A stretch of DNA of 64,000 nucleotides from AWTP1-13 sp050248715 (GCA_050248715.1 JBFWRV010000005.1:86620-150619), one strand, 5' to 3'; counted from the first letter of the stretch, positions 1 through 8,687 are shown. Numbers and translations are program-made. The notes: generated by a model not told the origin, from the sequence alone.

Positions 1-774
1 CTGAATTTTGCACTCGGCATGTGGGTGATGCTGGGTGGAATGATCACGTACTCCCTCGTTGTCCAGCACCACGTTCCGGCATTGATCGTGCTGCCGATGG
101 TGATGGCGGCGCTGTTCCTGCTGGGGGTAGTGGCCGAGCGCTTCACCGTGCTGCCCTTCCTGCGCGCCGGAAGCGACGTGTGGGTCATGACGACGCTGGG
201 CGTCGGCCTGCTGATGATCGACTTCGCGGAGATCATCTGGGGGCGCAGCCCGACGCCGGTACCCTCGTTTCTCGGCAATCGGCCGATTGTCATCGGGCCG
301 CTGTCGCTGCTGCCGCAACAGATCTTCATCATCGCCGTGGCATGCGTCGTGTTTGTCGCCCTCGACTACTTCTATCGGCGCACGCTGACCGGGAAAGCCT
401 TCCGTGCCGTTGCCCATAGCGGCGAGGTCAGCAGCCTCATGGGCATCAACACACGGTGGGTGCAACGAACATCTTACGCCGCCGCAGCGGCGCTCGCCGG
501 CCTCGCGGGCTTCATGGTCGTGCCGCTGACGCTTGCCGAACCGCAGCTCGGCACCGTGCTGGGCCTCAAGGCGTTCGCCATTGCCATCATCGCGGGGCTC
601 GGCGCGCCTCGTGGAATACTGATATGCGGCCTCGTCTATGGGGCGTTCGAGGCCCTGATCTCGGGCTACCTCTATACGGGCGTCCGCGACATCCTGGGCT
701 TCTCGCTGATGATCCTAGCGCTCTTCCTCAAGCCGGAAGGTATATTCGGCAAACCGATCGAGGAGCGCGCATGA
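1..774 (+). CDS. livH: Branched-chain amino acid ABC transporter permease LivH (5' end cut off by the window)
   Basis: Inner-membrane permease of a Liv/HAAT-type ABC importer. The reading frame is open from the first base, so the true start lies upstream; 257 residues are visible and the protein ends with the family-typical tail KPEGIFGKP. Hydrophobic membrane segments alternate with a cytoplasmic loop (RRTLTGKAFRAVAHSGEVSS, roughly residues 125-145) that matches the EAA-like loop contacting the ATPases. The next gene starts 4 bases before the stop (ATGA overlap), showing translational coupling in a livH-livMG-livF operon. The substrate-binding protein is not in view and may lie upstream. Family assignment is secure; branched-chain amino acids versus amides or urea cannot be decided here. 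Confidence 0.9.
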   Translation: MNFALGMWVMLGGMITYSLVVQHHVPALIVLPMVMAALFLLGVVAERFTVLPFLRAGSDVWVMTTLGVGLLMIDFAEIIWGRSPTPVPSFLGNRPIVIGPLSLLPQQIFIIAVACVVFVALDYFYRRTLTGKAFRAVAHSGEVSSLMGINTRWVQRTSYAAAAALAGLAGFMVVPLTLAEPQLGTVLGLKAFAIAIIAGLGAPRGILICGLVYGAFEALISGYLYTGVRDILGFSLMILALFLKPEGIFGKPIEERA

Positions 775-2555
775 GGCGCCTCGGACGGGGCCTGCCCTGG
801 CTGGTGCTTCTGCTTGCGGCGCTGGCGCCGCTGCTCGTCGAGGGGACCTACTTTCGGTATCTCGGCATCATCGTCTTCATCTATGGCATCGTCGCCGTGG
901 GCCTCAACGTCCTGGCCGGCTATGCCGGCCAGTTCTCGCTCGGCCACGCGGCTCTGATGGCGATGGGCGCCTACAGCACGGCACTACTGAGCAAGGCGCT
1001 GGCACCCTTGCCGTTCTTCGCAGCTACCGGACTGCACATCTGGCTCGGCATTGTCCTTGGCACCTGCGTCGCGGCCGCCTTCGGAGCACTGTTGGCCTTT
1101 CCCGCCTTGCGCGTGCGCGGGCCCTACCTGGCCATGGTGACGATCGCCTTCGGCTGGGTGATCTTCAAGATACTGCAGGAGTGGGTGTCCGTGACCGGCG
1201 GCGATCTGGGCTTGGCCTCGATACCGAAAGCTCAAATCGGCCCCTGGGAACTCAGCACGCGCGAATACTACTACGTCGTGCTCGCATTCTTCGCGCTCTC
1301 CCTCGTGCTGCAACGCCGCATCGTCGAGTCGCCGTTCGGCATGCGCCTGCGGGCGATGAAACACAGCGAGATCGGCATCGCGTCGGTCGGGATCAACGTC
1401 TATCGCCTGAAGGTGACGGTGTTCATCGTCAGCGCCGCATTCGCCGGCTTCGGCGGAGCGCTGTTCGCACACCAGCAGAACTATGTCAGCCCGGACAACT
1501 TCCAGTTCTTCAGCTCGGTGTTCTTCCTGCTGGCGATTCTGTTCGGCGGCGCCGGCACGCTCAGCGGTCCCGTGATCGGTGCCACCGTCCTGACCTTGTT
1601 GCCGGAATTTCTCCACGACTTCGACAAGTATCGCCTGATCGTCTACGGCAGCTTCATCCTGCTCACTCTGTATTTTCTTCCCAACGGCGTCATGGGCATG
1701 TTTCGGCGACCGCAGGGCCGCGCCACACCAAAGATCGACGCGGAGTCTGCTCAGGACACGTCGCGAGACATGGCCGCAAGCCATGGGGCGTCGCTGGAGC
1801 TGCGTGCGATCTCGCGCACGTTCGGCGGCGTAGCCGCGGTACGCGAGGCCTCCTTCAAGATCGAGGCCGGCGCCGTGCACGCCCTGATCGGACCCAACGG
1901 GGCGGGCAAGACCACAATCATCAACCTCATCACTGGCTTCTATCGGGCCTCATCTGGTGAGATCCTGCTGGACGGCGCTCCTCTCAACGTCAGCTCCATG
2001 GATGGTGCTGCCCGCCTGGGCATCGCCCGCACGTTCCAGACCATCAAGCTGTTCGGCGAGATGACCGTTTTGGAGCACGTCCTGGTGGGCGTATCGAGCT
2101 CATCGCGCGCTGGGATTTGGTCGGCGCTGCTGTCGGGGGGGCGCGGAGGACCGAAACAGAACGGCGATGTTGCGACCGCGCGCGAGCTGATCCGCTGCGT
2201 CGGCCTCGGCGGGTACGAGGAGGTGCCTGCCAGCACGCTCGCTTATGGTCACCGACGCCTTCTGGAGATCGCCCGTGCCCTCGCGGTCAAGCCCAGAGTG
2301 CTGCTGCTCGACGAGCCGGCTGCCGGTCTGGTCGCGGAAGAGATTGCGGCGCTGGGCGCGGTGATCCGGAGGCTCAAGAACACCGGCATGACCATCGTCC
2401 TGGTCGAACATCATATGGACCTGGTCATAAAAGTTTCCGACCGGATCACCGTTGTCGACCACGGCACGGTGATTGCCGAAGGTTCTCCCGCCGACGTGCA
2501 GCGCGATGCCCGGGTTGTCGCGGCCTATCTCGGACCTTCCCATGTCGCTGCTTGA
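771..2555 (+). CDS. livM/livG: Fused LivM permease - LivG ATPase of branched-chain amino acid ABC transporter
   Basis: A 594-residue protein joining two subunits that are separate in Escherichia coli. Residues about 1-320 are the LivM permease, with the signature AGYAGQFSLGHAALMAMGAY near residue 45 and multiple membrane spans. After a short polar linker an ABC ATPase begins near residue 340: Walker A GPNGAGKT at about 374-381, a LivG-type signature LAYGHRR, Walker B LLLDEP at about 511, and an H-loop VEHH. The start chosen is the ATG that overlaps the livH stop; an open frame further upstream is only a shadow. Such fusions are known in proteobacteria. livF overlaps the 3' end by 14 bases. 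Confidence 0.9.
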   Translation: MRRLGRGLPWLVLLLAALAPLLVEGTYFRYLGIIVFIYGIVAVGLNVLAGYAGQFSLGHAALMAMGAYSTALLSKALAPLPFFAATGLHIWLGIVLGTCVAAAFGALLAFPALRVRGPYLAMVTIAFGWVIFKILQEWVSVTGGDLGLASIPKAQIGPWELSTREYYYVVLAFFALSLVLQRRIVESPFGMRLRAMKHSEIGIASVGINVYRLKVTVFIVSAAFAGFGGALFAHQQNYVSPDNFQFFSSVFFLLAILFGGAGTLSGPVIGATVLTLLPEFLHDFDKYRLIVYGSFILLTLYFLPNGVMGMFRRPQGRATPKIDAESAQDTSRDMAASHGASLELRAISRTFGGVAAVREASFKIEAGAVHALIGPNGAGKTTIINLITGFYRASSGEILLDGAPLNVSSMDGAARLGIARTFQTIKLFGEMTVLEHVLVGVSSSSRAGIWSALLSGGRGGPKQNGDVATARELIRCVGLGGYEEVPASTLAYGHRRLLEIARALAVKPRVLLLDEPAAGLVAEEIAALGAVIRRLKNTGMTIVLVEHHMDLVIKVSDRITVVDHGTVIAEGSPADVQRDARVVAAYLGPSHVAA

Positions 2556-3264
2556 GGTCGAGGGCCTGCATGTTGCCTACGGCGACCTCGAGGTCGTCAA
2601 AGGCATCTCGTTCAAGGTCGAGCAGGGGGAGATCGTCACCGTGCTCGGCAGCAATGGTGCGGGCAAGACCACCACCTTGCGCTCCCTGGCAGGCCTGCTG
2701 CCCGCGGCGGCCGGCCAAATCGTATATGGCGGCCAGCGGATCGGCGGGCTGCCCGCGCACGCCATCGCGAACATGGGACTCGCCCTCGTTCCGGAGGGAC
2801 GCCAGCTCTTTCCAGAACACACCGTGCTCGAAAACCTCGAACTCGGTGGTTATCGCCTGTTGCGGGCCGGAGCCCGTGCCGAGTTCGACCGTGAGGTGGG
2901 CAAGGTGTTCGAGCTCTTCCCACGGATCAAGGAGCGGTTGCATCAGCCGGCGGGTCTTCTCAGCGGCGGCGAGCAACAGATGGTTGCGATCGGCAGGGCG
3001 CTGGTGAGCAAACCCCGCCTGTTGCTGCTCGATGAGCCGTCGCTGGGGCTGGCGCCAATACTCGTGCGGTCGATATTCGATGCATTCGTCGCCCTCCGCC
3101 AGCAAGGGATAACGACACTGCTGGTCGAGCAGATGGCGTGGATCGGCCTTGAGGTGTGCGACCGGGCCTACGTGCTAGAATCCGGGGTGATCGTTACCTC
3201 CGGTACCAAGGCGGAGGTGGCATCGAACGCGAGGGTGGTCGAAGCCTATCTGGGCAAGGTGTAG
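2542..3264 (+). CDS. livF: Branched-chain amino acid ABC transporter ATP-binding protein LivF
   Basis: Second cytoplasmic ATPase of the Liv importer, 240 residues, the usual LivF length. Walker A GSNGAGKT begins at about residue 36, the signature LSGGEQQ at 140, and Walker B LLLLDEPSLGL at about 160; the LivF-typical QGITTLLVEQ motif follows. The ATG at 2542 lies inside the end of livMG and gives the conserved N-terminus MSLLEVEGL; a longer in-frame extension upstream has no family support. It is the last gene of the visible liv operon and faces the minus-strand GntR gene. Confidence 0.92.
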   Translation: MSLLEVEGLHVAYGDLEVVKGISFKVEQGEIVTVLGSNGAGKTTTLRSLAGLLPAAAGQIVYGGQRIGGLPAHAIANMGLALVPEGRQLFPEHTVLENLELGGYRLLRAGARAEFDREVGKVFELFPRIKERLHQPAGLLSGGEQQMVAIGRALVSKPRLLLLDEPSLGLAPILVRSIFDAFVALRQQGITTLLVEQMAWIGLEVCDRAYVLESGVIVTSGTKAEVASNARVVEAYLGKV

Positions 3265-3476
3265 CTCAGCAGGGTTGACGTTCGGCACGGTGGCTCGTCT
3301 CGGATGCGCTCCAGCAAGCCCGATCACCGGCCTGCGACGCGAAGGAAGGTGCGATCGACTTGATGCGTGTTTGCTGGAACGCGAGGTAAGCCGGGTCCGG
3401 ATACGCGCACGTTGATCACGAACAGATACGGCGAGATGAGCCCATACAAGGACGCCGTTGACAGGCCGAAAGACCC

Positions 3477-4211
3477 TCAAGTGGGTATCTCGATGGGCCG
3501 CTCCATATCCAATCGTGCCAGATCGTATCCGCGCTTGAAATCCCTGATGTGCTTCTGCATCCAGAGCGCGGCTTTCGCCGCGTCCCTGCCCTTCACCGCC
3601 GCATAGATCATCCTGTGCGCGAACAGCAAACGAGGGCCGGCGCTAAGGCGTGAAATGACGTTGTAGAAGGCTGGATAGAAGACTTGGCTTAGCGGCTGGC
3701 GCGACATCTCCAGGGCACCGTTCTTTGCGGCCTCCGCAATCAAGTCATGGAATTCGATGTCAAGCGACGTGAGGCTCCGGCTATCGCCCAGCGCGTCTTC
3801 GGTCTTCTCGAGATTGGCCTCGAGCGCCGCGAGGGCGCTCTCATCGCGGCGCGTGGCCGCTGCTGCGGCGGCCGTCGGCTCGAGCGCATACATTGTCTCC
3901 CAAAGATTGCGGAAGGTAACCTTTCGCAGAACCATCGCAGCCGAGACGATCTTCGACAGGTCAACGCCGCTAGGTATAGTGACGCGGAGCTTGCGCTTTC
4001 CCGGCTCTCTCGCCACCAGTCCGTTCTGCTCGAGGAGCCGTATTGCCTCCCGCACCGACGACCTGTTGACTCCCAGATGCTCAGCCAGCCCCATCTCGGC
4101 CGGCAACAAATCACCTGGACGCAAGGCGCCGCCAATAATGCGTTGCTCGATGACACGTGCGATCGCCCTGAAGATGGGCTCATTTTCGTAAGGCTTCAGC
4201 TCGAATTGCAT
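3477..4211 (-). CDS. GntR-family transcriptional regulator, FadR subfamily
   Basis: A 244-residue DNA-binding regulator. Residues about 8-75 form the GntR winged helix (RPGDLLPAEMGLAEHLGVNR then SSVREAIRLLEQNGL); the remainder is an all-helical FCD ligand-binding domain. ATG at 4211 is preferred; a GTG start at 4232 would add seven residues. It lies downstream of, and in the same orientation as, the aminotransferase/polar amino acid ABC operon (8330 to 4383), separated from it by about 170 bases containing a 9-bp inverted repeat. A perfect FadR-type half-site palindrome sits at the promoter of that operon, so I infer it represses the operon in response to an amino or organic acid. The ligand is unknown. 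Confidence 0.88.
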   Translation of the reverse strand: MQFELKPYENEPIFRAIARVIEQRIIGGALRPGDLLPAEMGLAEHLGVNRSSVREAIRLLEQNGLVAREPGKRKLRVTIPSGVDLSKIVSAAMVLRKVTFRNLWETMYALEPTAAAAAATRRDESALAALEANLEKTEDALGDSRSLTSLDIEFHDLIAEAAKNGALEMSRQPLSQVFYPAFYNVISRLSAGPRLLFAHRMIYAAVKGRDAAKAALWMQKHIRDFKRGYDLARLDMERPIEIPT

Positions 4212-4284
4212 GCATAAGAATCCCTGTTCCACAGGTGCAACACCCCGGCATCTCCAACGCTGGCTCGATCGTCAAGATACGAGT

Positions 4285-4320
4285 GAGACTTCGTCGCAGC
4301 TTGGGCGGATCCGAAGTCTC
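4285..4320. repeat. Perfect 9-bp inverted repeat between ABC operon and GntR gene
   Basis: GAGACTTCG at 4285-4293 and its exact complement CGAAGTCTC at 4312-4320 are separated by 18 bases. It lies between the end of the last permease gene (4383) and the start of the GntR gene (4211), both on the minus strand. It could be a Rho-dependent or weak terminator hairpin, an mRNA-stabilising stem, or an operator with long spacing. No T-run follows it on the minus strand, which argues against a classical intrinsic terminator. Confidence 0.5.
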
Positions 4321-4382
4321 CTGCGGCGTTGCGCGGCCGATGCCTTCCTCCCTGACTTACACTTGCAGCCGCCCACGGGCGT

Positions 4383-5108
4383 TTAGTATTTGATCTCACG
4401 CCCAAAAACTGCTGCGATCCGCACAAAGATCACCCCGAAGCAATAATAGAACAGAATAAGAAGTACAAACGCCTCGACCGGAATATACTCCCTATTGTTC
4501 ATGATGTTGACCGCGCGATAAAAATCAATAACACCGATTACGTAGAGGAGAGAGGAGATTTTGAACAGCATGACAAGCTGTCCAAGAAGCGCGGGATACA
4601 TGTTTCGCAGAACCTGCGGCAGGATGATGTAACGCTGCACTTGCCAGAAGCTATGTCCAAGTGCGTACGCCGTCTCGAATTGATTCTTTGGAATCCCCAG
4701 AAGGCCCGCGCGGAGAACCTCGGAAATGTAGGCGGACGCGATGACGATCAGCGAGACCGCCGCCGCGACAAGTGGCGAGAGGTTGACCTTGAATAGGAAG
4801 GGAACGCCAAAATAGACCCAGAAGATCACCATGAGCTGCGGTGAGGCGCGAACGATCTCGACCGCGGCTCCGATCCCGTGGGCCGCTACCGGAAGGCGAT
4901 AGAAGCGGATGAGGGAAATCCCAAAGGCTATGACCAAGCCGCTAATGTAACCAACGAAGGTAAGAACAGCGGTCATGCCTGCGCCGTGGAGAAGAATCCT
5001 CCAGTTGAGCATGACGATATGATACTGCCCGAGAGCGAGTATCAGGATAAGGATGGCGATGAGCGCAAGCTGCATCCCGAAGAGGCCGTTGGCACTGCGG
5101 GACGTCAT
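4383..5108 (-). CDS. Polar amino acid ABC transporter permease (HisM/GlnP family)
   Basis: A 241-residue inner-membrane permease of the His/Glu/Gln/Arg/opine family. An N-terminal hydrophobic segment is followed by the family core and the EAA loop (GLLGIPKNQFETAYALGHSF) that docks to the ATPase. The start is the ATG at 5108, which overlaps the stop of the preceding permease gene (ATGA), so the two are translated together as a heterodimeric pair. It is the last gene of an operon aminotransferase - ATPase - binding protein - permease - permease. Its base composition is somewhat more AT-rich than its neighbours. Substrate specificity within polar amino acids is not readable. Confidence 0.88.
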   Translation of the reverse strand: MTSRSANGLFGMQLALIAILILILALGQYHIVMLNWRILLHGAGMTAVLTFVGYISGLVIAFGISLIRFYRLPVAAHGIGAAVEIVRASPQLMVIFWVYFGVPFLFKVNLSPLVAAAVSLIVIASAYISEVLRAGLLGIPKNQFETAYALGHSFWQVQRYIILPQVLRNMYPALLGQLVMLFKISSLLYVIGVIDFYRAVNIMNNREYIPVEAFVLLILFYYCFGVIFVRIAAVFGREIKY

Positions 5109-5740
5109 GCGCTGTGCCTCTTGCGCTCGAGAAGCAGCCAAGTCACCGCCGAGATGGCGAGAGCCAGCAGAAGATAGATGGCGGTGACGCCGAAGGCTGC
5201 CTCGTATCCCTTGAAAGTCTTGTGCTCGATTTCCTGGGTCACGAAGGTGAGTTCCTGTATGCCGATCACCATGCAGACCGAGGAATTCTTCAACACCTCG
5301 ATGAACTGGGTCTTCAGCGGCGCGGCGAGCTGGCGCAACAGCTGGGGCAGGAGAATGAAGCGAGCGTATTGTGGCGTCGTCAGGCCCAGCGAATAGGAGC
5401 TTTCCGCCTGCTCGCGCGGGACAGACCGCAAACCGGAGATGAAAGTGTCAGCGATATAGGACGACTGATGCAGAACGAGAGACAGCGCGGCAGAGGTCAT
5501 CGGCGCGAGATTGAAGACAAAGTAGAACAGGAACAGCTTGACGATGACGGGTACGTTCCGGAGGAAGTCGATCACGAACAGGATGGGGACGGAGATGGCA
5601 ACATGACTGCCGCGCGCAGCAAGTGCCATGGCAGCGCCAAGGCAGAGACTTCCCGCAATGCCGATCGCCGTGAGAAGGGCAGTGATCTGGAATGCCTGCG
5701 TCAGCTCAGCTCGAAAATTCCAGAATACCGCGAAGTCCAT
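5105..5740 (-). CDS. Polar amino acid ABC transporter permease (HisQ/GlnP family)
   Basis: A 211-residue permease, partner of the following gene. It shows an N-terminal helix, the conserved FFLRNVPVIVK-like segment (here DFLRNVPVIVKLFLFYFVF) and the EAA loop GLRSVPREQAESSYSLGLT. ATG at 5740 gives the normal family N-terminus; an in-frame extension to 5782 is possible but unlike the family. The stop codon overlaps the next start by 4 bases. The gap of about 130 bases upstream to the binding-protein gene contains no other gene. Confidence 0.87.
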   Translation of the reverse strand: MDFAVFWNFRAELTQAFQITALLTAIGIAGSLCLGAAMALAARGSHVAISVPILFVIDFLRNVPVIVKLFLFYFVFNLAPMTSAALSLVLHQSSYIADTFISGLRSVPREQAESSYSLGLTTPQYARFILLPQLLRQLAAPLKTQFIEVLKNSSVCMVIGIQELTFVTQEIEHKTFKGYEAAFGVTAIYLLLALAISAVTWLLLERKRHSA

Positions 5741-5871
5741 CTGCACTCGCCCAAGTTCGGGAGCGGACCGCAGGGCGCGCATGTCTGCGCGCCGGCCGGT
5801 ATGTACGTGTGTTGACGGGAGCAGGCGCCGCCGCTGGACTGAGGCGCCTCCTTCCGCCTACCCATCTGCAG

Positions 5872-6687
5872 CTACTTGGTGCCCGGCTGAAGCCCATAAG
5901 GCGACCAGAGTTGAAAGTCGGGGGCGTAGCCAAAATGTGCCTGGAAGATTGCCTGATACTTCCCGGATGCCCAGAGTTCCTGAAGCGTGAAATTTATGAA
6001 ATCCCGCCACTTTGAGTCGTCCTCGCGCACGCCTATGGCGATGGGATCTCGAACATACGACGTGGTGTATTGGAGGGCCGGGAAGCGTTTGGCGTATTCC
6101 GTTGCCGCGAAGCGGTTGATCAGAACTCCGTCGACCTTGCGCTGCTGCAAGGCGATCACGGCCTCGGAATACTCCTGAAAGGTCGTGTATTCAGCGTTGG
6201 CAAAGAGCCGGCGGAAATAGTCGGCGAAATAGCTCCCCTGAGTGGTCGCCATCTTTTTCGGAGGGCCGAAATCCTTCGGGTCCGTCGATTCGCCTTTGCG
6301 CGTCAGGATCACGGCCTCGTCCCAGTAGTAGACGATGGTGAAGTCGACAACCTCGTCACGCTCCTTGGTCGGAGTCGTCGGGCCAACGTCGGCATCGATA
6401 CCCCCGCTCTGCAACAGTGGAATACGGTTCTTCGATGTCGTCTGGACGAATGTCGGCTCCACGCCAAGCTTCTCTGCCAGAGCTTTGGCGATGTCCACGC
6501 CAAAGCCGATATTCTTCCCATCGCGATCAACGCTTCCTATCGGGGGATAGTCGAAGCGCACACCAGCGAGGAATTTGCCGGTCCGCTTGACCTTCTCGAG
6601 GGTGGATTCAGCGCCGGCGGATTGGGCTCCCAGCGCCAAGAGTGCAACCGATGCGAATACGCCGGCCATAGCCTTCAGAAACTTCAC
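5872..6687 (-). CDS. Polar amino acid ABC transporter substrate-binding protein
   Basis: Periplasmic solute-binding protein, family 3 (SBP_bac_3), 271 residues. A classical Sec signal peptide (about residues 1-26, ending SAGA) precedes the mature domain, which has the family patterns FLAGVRFDYPPIG and GFGVDIAKALAEKLGV. The start is GTG at 6687, preceded by a good GGGGAG ribosome-binding site. It sits between the ATPase gene (12 bases upstream) and the two permease genes. The neighbouring class IV aminotransferase suggests an amino acid that is transaminated after import, but the ligand cannot be predicted from sequence alone. Confidence 0.9.
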   Translation of the reverse strand: MKFLKAMAGVFASVALLALGAQSAGAESTLEKVKRTGKFLAGVRFDYPPIGSVDRDGKNIGFGVDIAKALAEKLGVEPTFVQTTSKNRIPLLQSGGIDADVGPTTPTKERDEVVDFTIVYYWDEAVILTRKGESTDPKDFGPPKKMATTQGSYFADYFRRLFANAEYTTFQEYSEAVIALQQRKVDGVLINRFAATEYAKRFPALQYTTSYVRDPIAIGVREDDSKWRDFINFTLQELWASGKYQAIFQAHFGYAPDFQLWSPYGLQPGTK

Positions 6688-6699
6688 GTGTCTTCTCCC

Positions 6700-7440
6700 C
6701 TAGTGCAGAATGCCGCCTAGAAACCGCCTGATGCGCTCTGTCTGGCCTTGTGAATAGAAGTCTTCCGCGCTTCCCAGCCAGCCGATCGACCCGCCATCCA
6801 TGAAGATGATCGTATCCGCGAACTTGCGCGCAAACCCCATCTCGTGCGTCACCACGACGGCGGTTCTATCCTCGGTGGCAAGGCCGGCGATGACATCGAG
6901 CACTTCCTTGATGTTCTCAGGGTCGAGCGCCGAAGTCGGCTCATCGAACAAAAGGATGCTCGGATCCATCATGAGGCACCTGGCGATCGCCACCCGCTGC
7001 TGCTGCCCGCCGGAAAGCTGGTGAGGGAGCGCGCTGATCTTGTCGGACAGCCCCACTGTGGCTAGAAGCCTCTCGGCCTTGCTCGTCGCGGCGCGACGCG
7101 TCTGCTTCAAGACTTTCATCGGTGCCAGGATGAGGTTGTCCAGAACGTTCAGGTGCGGGTACAGGCTGAACTTCTGGAACACCATTCCCAGCTTGACGCG
7201 GAACTGCGGGTTGGCGAACTCCCGCTTGCTGGCCTTGACGCCCAACACCTCAAGCGTGCCGGTGGTGACATTCTCGAGGCCGTTGATGCACCTCAGAAGC
7301 GTGCTCTTGCCCGAGCCGCTCGGGCCGCAGATGACGTACTTCGTACCCCAGGCCAGTCGAAGATCGACGTCACGGAGAATGACGTGACCTTCGATCTCCT
7401 TCCCCACGTTCGCAAACTTTACCGGGCACGGCGGCCTCAT
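6700..7440 (-). CDS. Polar amino acid ABC transporter ATP-binding protein (GlnQ/HisP family)
   Basis: A 246-residue ATPase. Walker A GPSGSGKST, signature LSGGQQQRVAIARCL, and Walker B LLFDEPTSALDPE are all intact, as is the switch histidine in VVTHEMGFA. The start ATG overlaps the stop of the aminotransferase gene (ATGA), so import and transamination are translationally coupled. It energises the two permeases encoded downstream. Confidence 0.92.
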   Translation of the reverse strand: MRPPCPVKFANVGKEIEGHVILRDVDLRLAWGTKYVICGPSGSGKSTLLRCINGLENVTTGTLEVLGVKASKREFANPQFRVKLGMVFQKFSLYPHLNVLDNLILAPMKVLKQTRRAATSKAERLLATVGLSDKISALPHQLSGGQQQRVAIARCLMMDPSILLFDEPTSALDPENIKEVLDVIAGLATEDRTAVVVTHEMGFARKFADTIIFMDGGSIGWLGSAEDFYSQGQTERIRRFLGGILH

Positions 7441-8330
7441 CGGTAGGTGACCTTGACGCCATTCTCCTGCTTGGCCATCTCGCCCCTCAGAGCTTCGTGC
7501 AGCTTGCGCGTGATCGGACCGACCTGCCCCCCTCCAATGCGAGTTCCAGTGATCGATACGATCGGGGCGATTTCCATCATGGAAGCGCTTTCGAAGACTT
7601 CGTCGGCAGTCATGAGATCGTAAAGCGTCATGCGAGTCTCGCGCGCCTCGATGCCGAGATCCTTACAGGCGCCGAGAAGGGTTGCCCGCGTAATGCCCGC
7701 CAAGATGTTACCTTCCGACGGGGTGCGCACGATGCCGTCGGTTACGGCGAAAATATTGCTGCCGTAGCCCTCGGCGAGGTAGCCGGTGTGGTCGAGCATG
7801 ATGGCCGTGTCGGCCCCTGCGTGTTTTGCTTCAAGGTAAGCGAGTATATTGTTTATGTAGTTGCAGGTCTTAACGCGTGAATCGAGGCTGTCCGGCGGCA
7901 CCCGGCGATAAGATGATACAATTGCGCGGTATCCGCTCGCGAATATAGCGGCTTTCTTGTTGATGTCCTCGTGCTGGGCGATAACGACGACGGTGGGCCC
8001 CTTGAGCTGGTGCATGTTGCGGATACCGGTGGGGCCGACGCCGCGGGATATGATTGGCCGCATATAACCGTCCCGCAGCTTGTTCAAGCTGGCAGTTTCG
8101 CAGATGATGTGGATGAACTCCTCGCGCGAGAAAGGCAGATCTATCTGCAAAAATCTGCAAGACTTGAATAACCTGTCGATATGCTCGCGAAGCTTGAAGA
8201 TCAAGCCACCGGAGAGCTGGAGACCTTCAAAAACTCCATCTCCATACACGAAATTGTGGTCGAACACGGAGATTTTGGCGTCGTCCTTGTCGAGATACTT
8301 CCCATTTACATAGACGAAATCCCCGATCAT
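7437..8330 (-). CDS. Class IV aminotransferase (branched-chain / D-amino acid aminotransferase family)
   Basis: PLP-dependent fold type IV transaminase, 297 residues. The N-terminal VFDHNFVYGDGVFEGL motif, the probable Schiff-base lysine in SRVKTCNYINN (about K154) and the EGYGSNIF phosphate-site motif are intact. The segment YMRPIISRGVG near residue 90 is typical of archaeal-type IlvE and D-alanine aminotransferase-like members. It is the first gene of the polar amino acid ABC operon and overlaps the ATPase gene by 4 bases, so I infer it deaminates the imported amino acid rather than serving core Ile/Leu/Val synthesis; a second, more typical ilvE is at 27.7 kb. ATG at 8330 follows a GAGGGG ribosome-binding site. 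Confidence 0.85.
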   Translation of the reverse strand: MIGDFVYVNGKYLDKDDAKISVFDHNFVYGDGVFEGLQLSGGLIFKLREHIDRLFKSCRFLQIDLPFSREEFIHIICETASLNKLRDGYMRPIISRGVGPTGIRNMHQLKGPTVVVIAQHEDINKKAAIFASGYRAIVSSYRRVPPDSLDSRVKTCNYINNILAYLEAKHAGADTAIMLDHTGYLAEGYGSNIFAVTDGIVRTPSEGNILAGITRATLLGACKDLGIEARETRMTLYDLMTADEVFESASMMEIAPIVSITGTRIGGGQVGPITRKLHEALRGEMAKQENGVKVTYR

Positions 8331-8387
8331 CCAACGCCCCTCTCATTCAGCGCATACTCCGGCCTGCCAACCCGAGCGCGCGAATTA

Positions 8388-8428
8388 TTGTCCGACAAAA
8401 AATGATCACGCATGCGCAGCTTTGTCAA
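8388..8428 (-). promoter_or_regulatory. Predicted promoter with FadR/GntR-type operator for the aminotransferase-ABC operon
   Basis: On the minus strand a TTGACA -35 box (8428-8423) is followed after 17 bases by a weak TCATTT -10 (8405-8400). Directly downstream lies TTGTC-C-GACAA (8398-8388), a perfect inverted repeat centred on one base, of the TTGT/ACAA type bound by many FadR-subfamily GntR regulators. Binding there would block transcription initiation of the operon starting at 8330. The regulator encoded at 3477-4211 is the obvious candidate. The boxes are read from sequence; regulation is inferred. Confidence 0.5.
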
Positions 8429-8528
8429 GAAGCAGCGCTCCATTTCGCGTCAATATGGCGCAAAATCGGGCATCGGAAATTCGCGTCGCCGTCGTCGAAT
8501 AGGCAAACCTATTTGAGGGGTATACAAA

Positions 8529-8687
8529 TTGTATGTGGACGACGATTTCAACGTTGCGGACGATTTTCTCTCCCTTAAGCCGGAAATCGCCCTACTTGCC
8601 GCTCCGCCGGGCGATCTGGAAATCACGACGACGCCGGGGATGGGCAGGGTGGTTGTTGGTTCTGGCACGGTACTCGAGAAGCGATGA
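8529..8687 (+). CDS. Possible small hypothetical protein (52 residues, TTG start)
   Basis: A short plus-strand frame with balanced composition, beginning TTG at 8529 eight bases after a GAGGGG ribosome-binding-like sequence; GTG at 8535 is an alternative. The product is acidic at the N-terminus (YVDDDFNVADDFLSLKPE) and ends GMGRVVVGSGTVLEKR. I do not recognise a family. It is divergent from the aminotransferase operon. It could equally be a remnant of a longer gene, as the following 480 bases hold nothing convincing. Confidence 0.3.
   Translation: MYVDDDFNVADDFLSLKPEIALLAAPPGDLEITTTPGMGRVVVGSGTVLEKR

Noticed and set aside
456..770. In-frame 5' extension of the livMG frame
   Set aside because: It overlaps livH entirely in another frame; the ATG overlapping the livH stop gives the family N-terminus.
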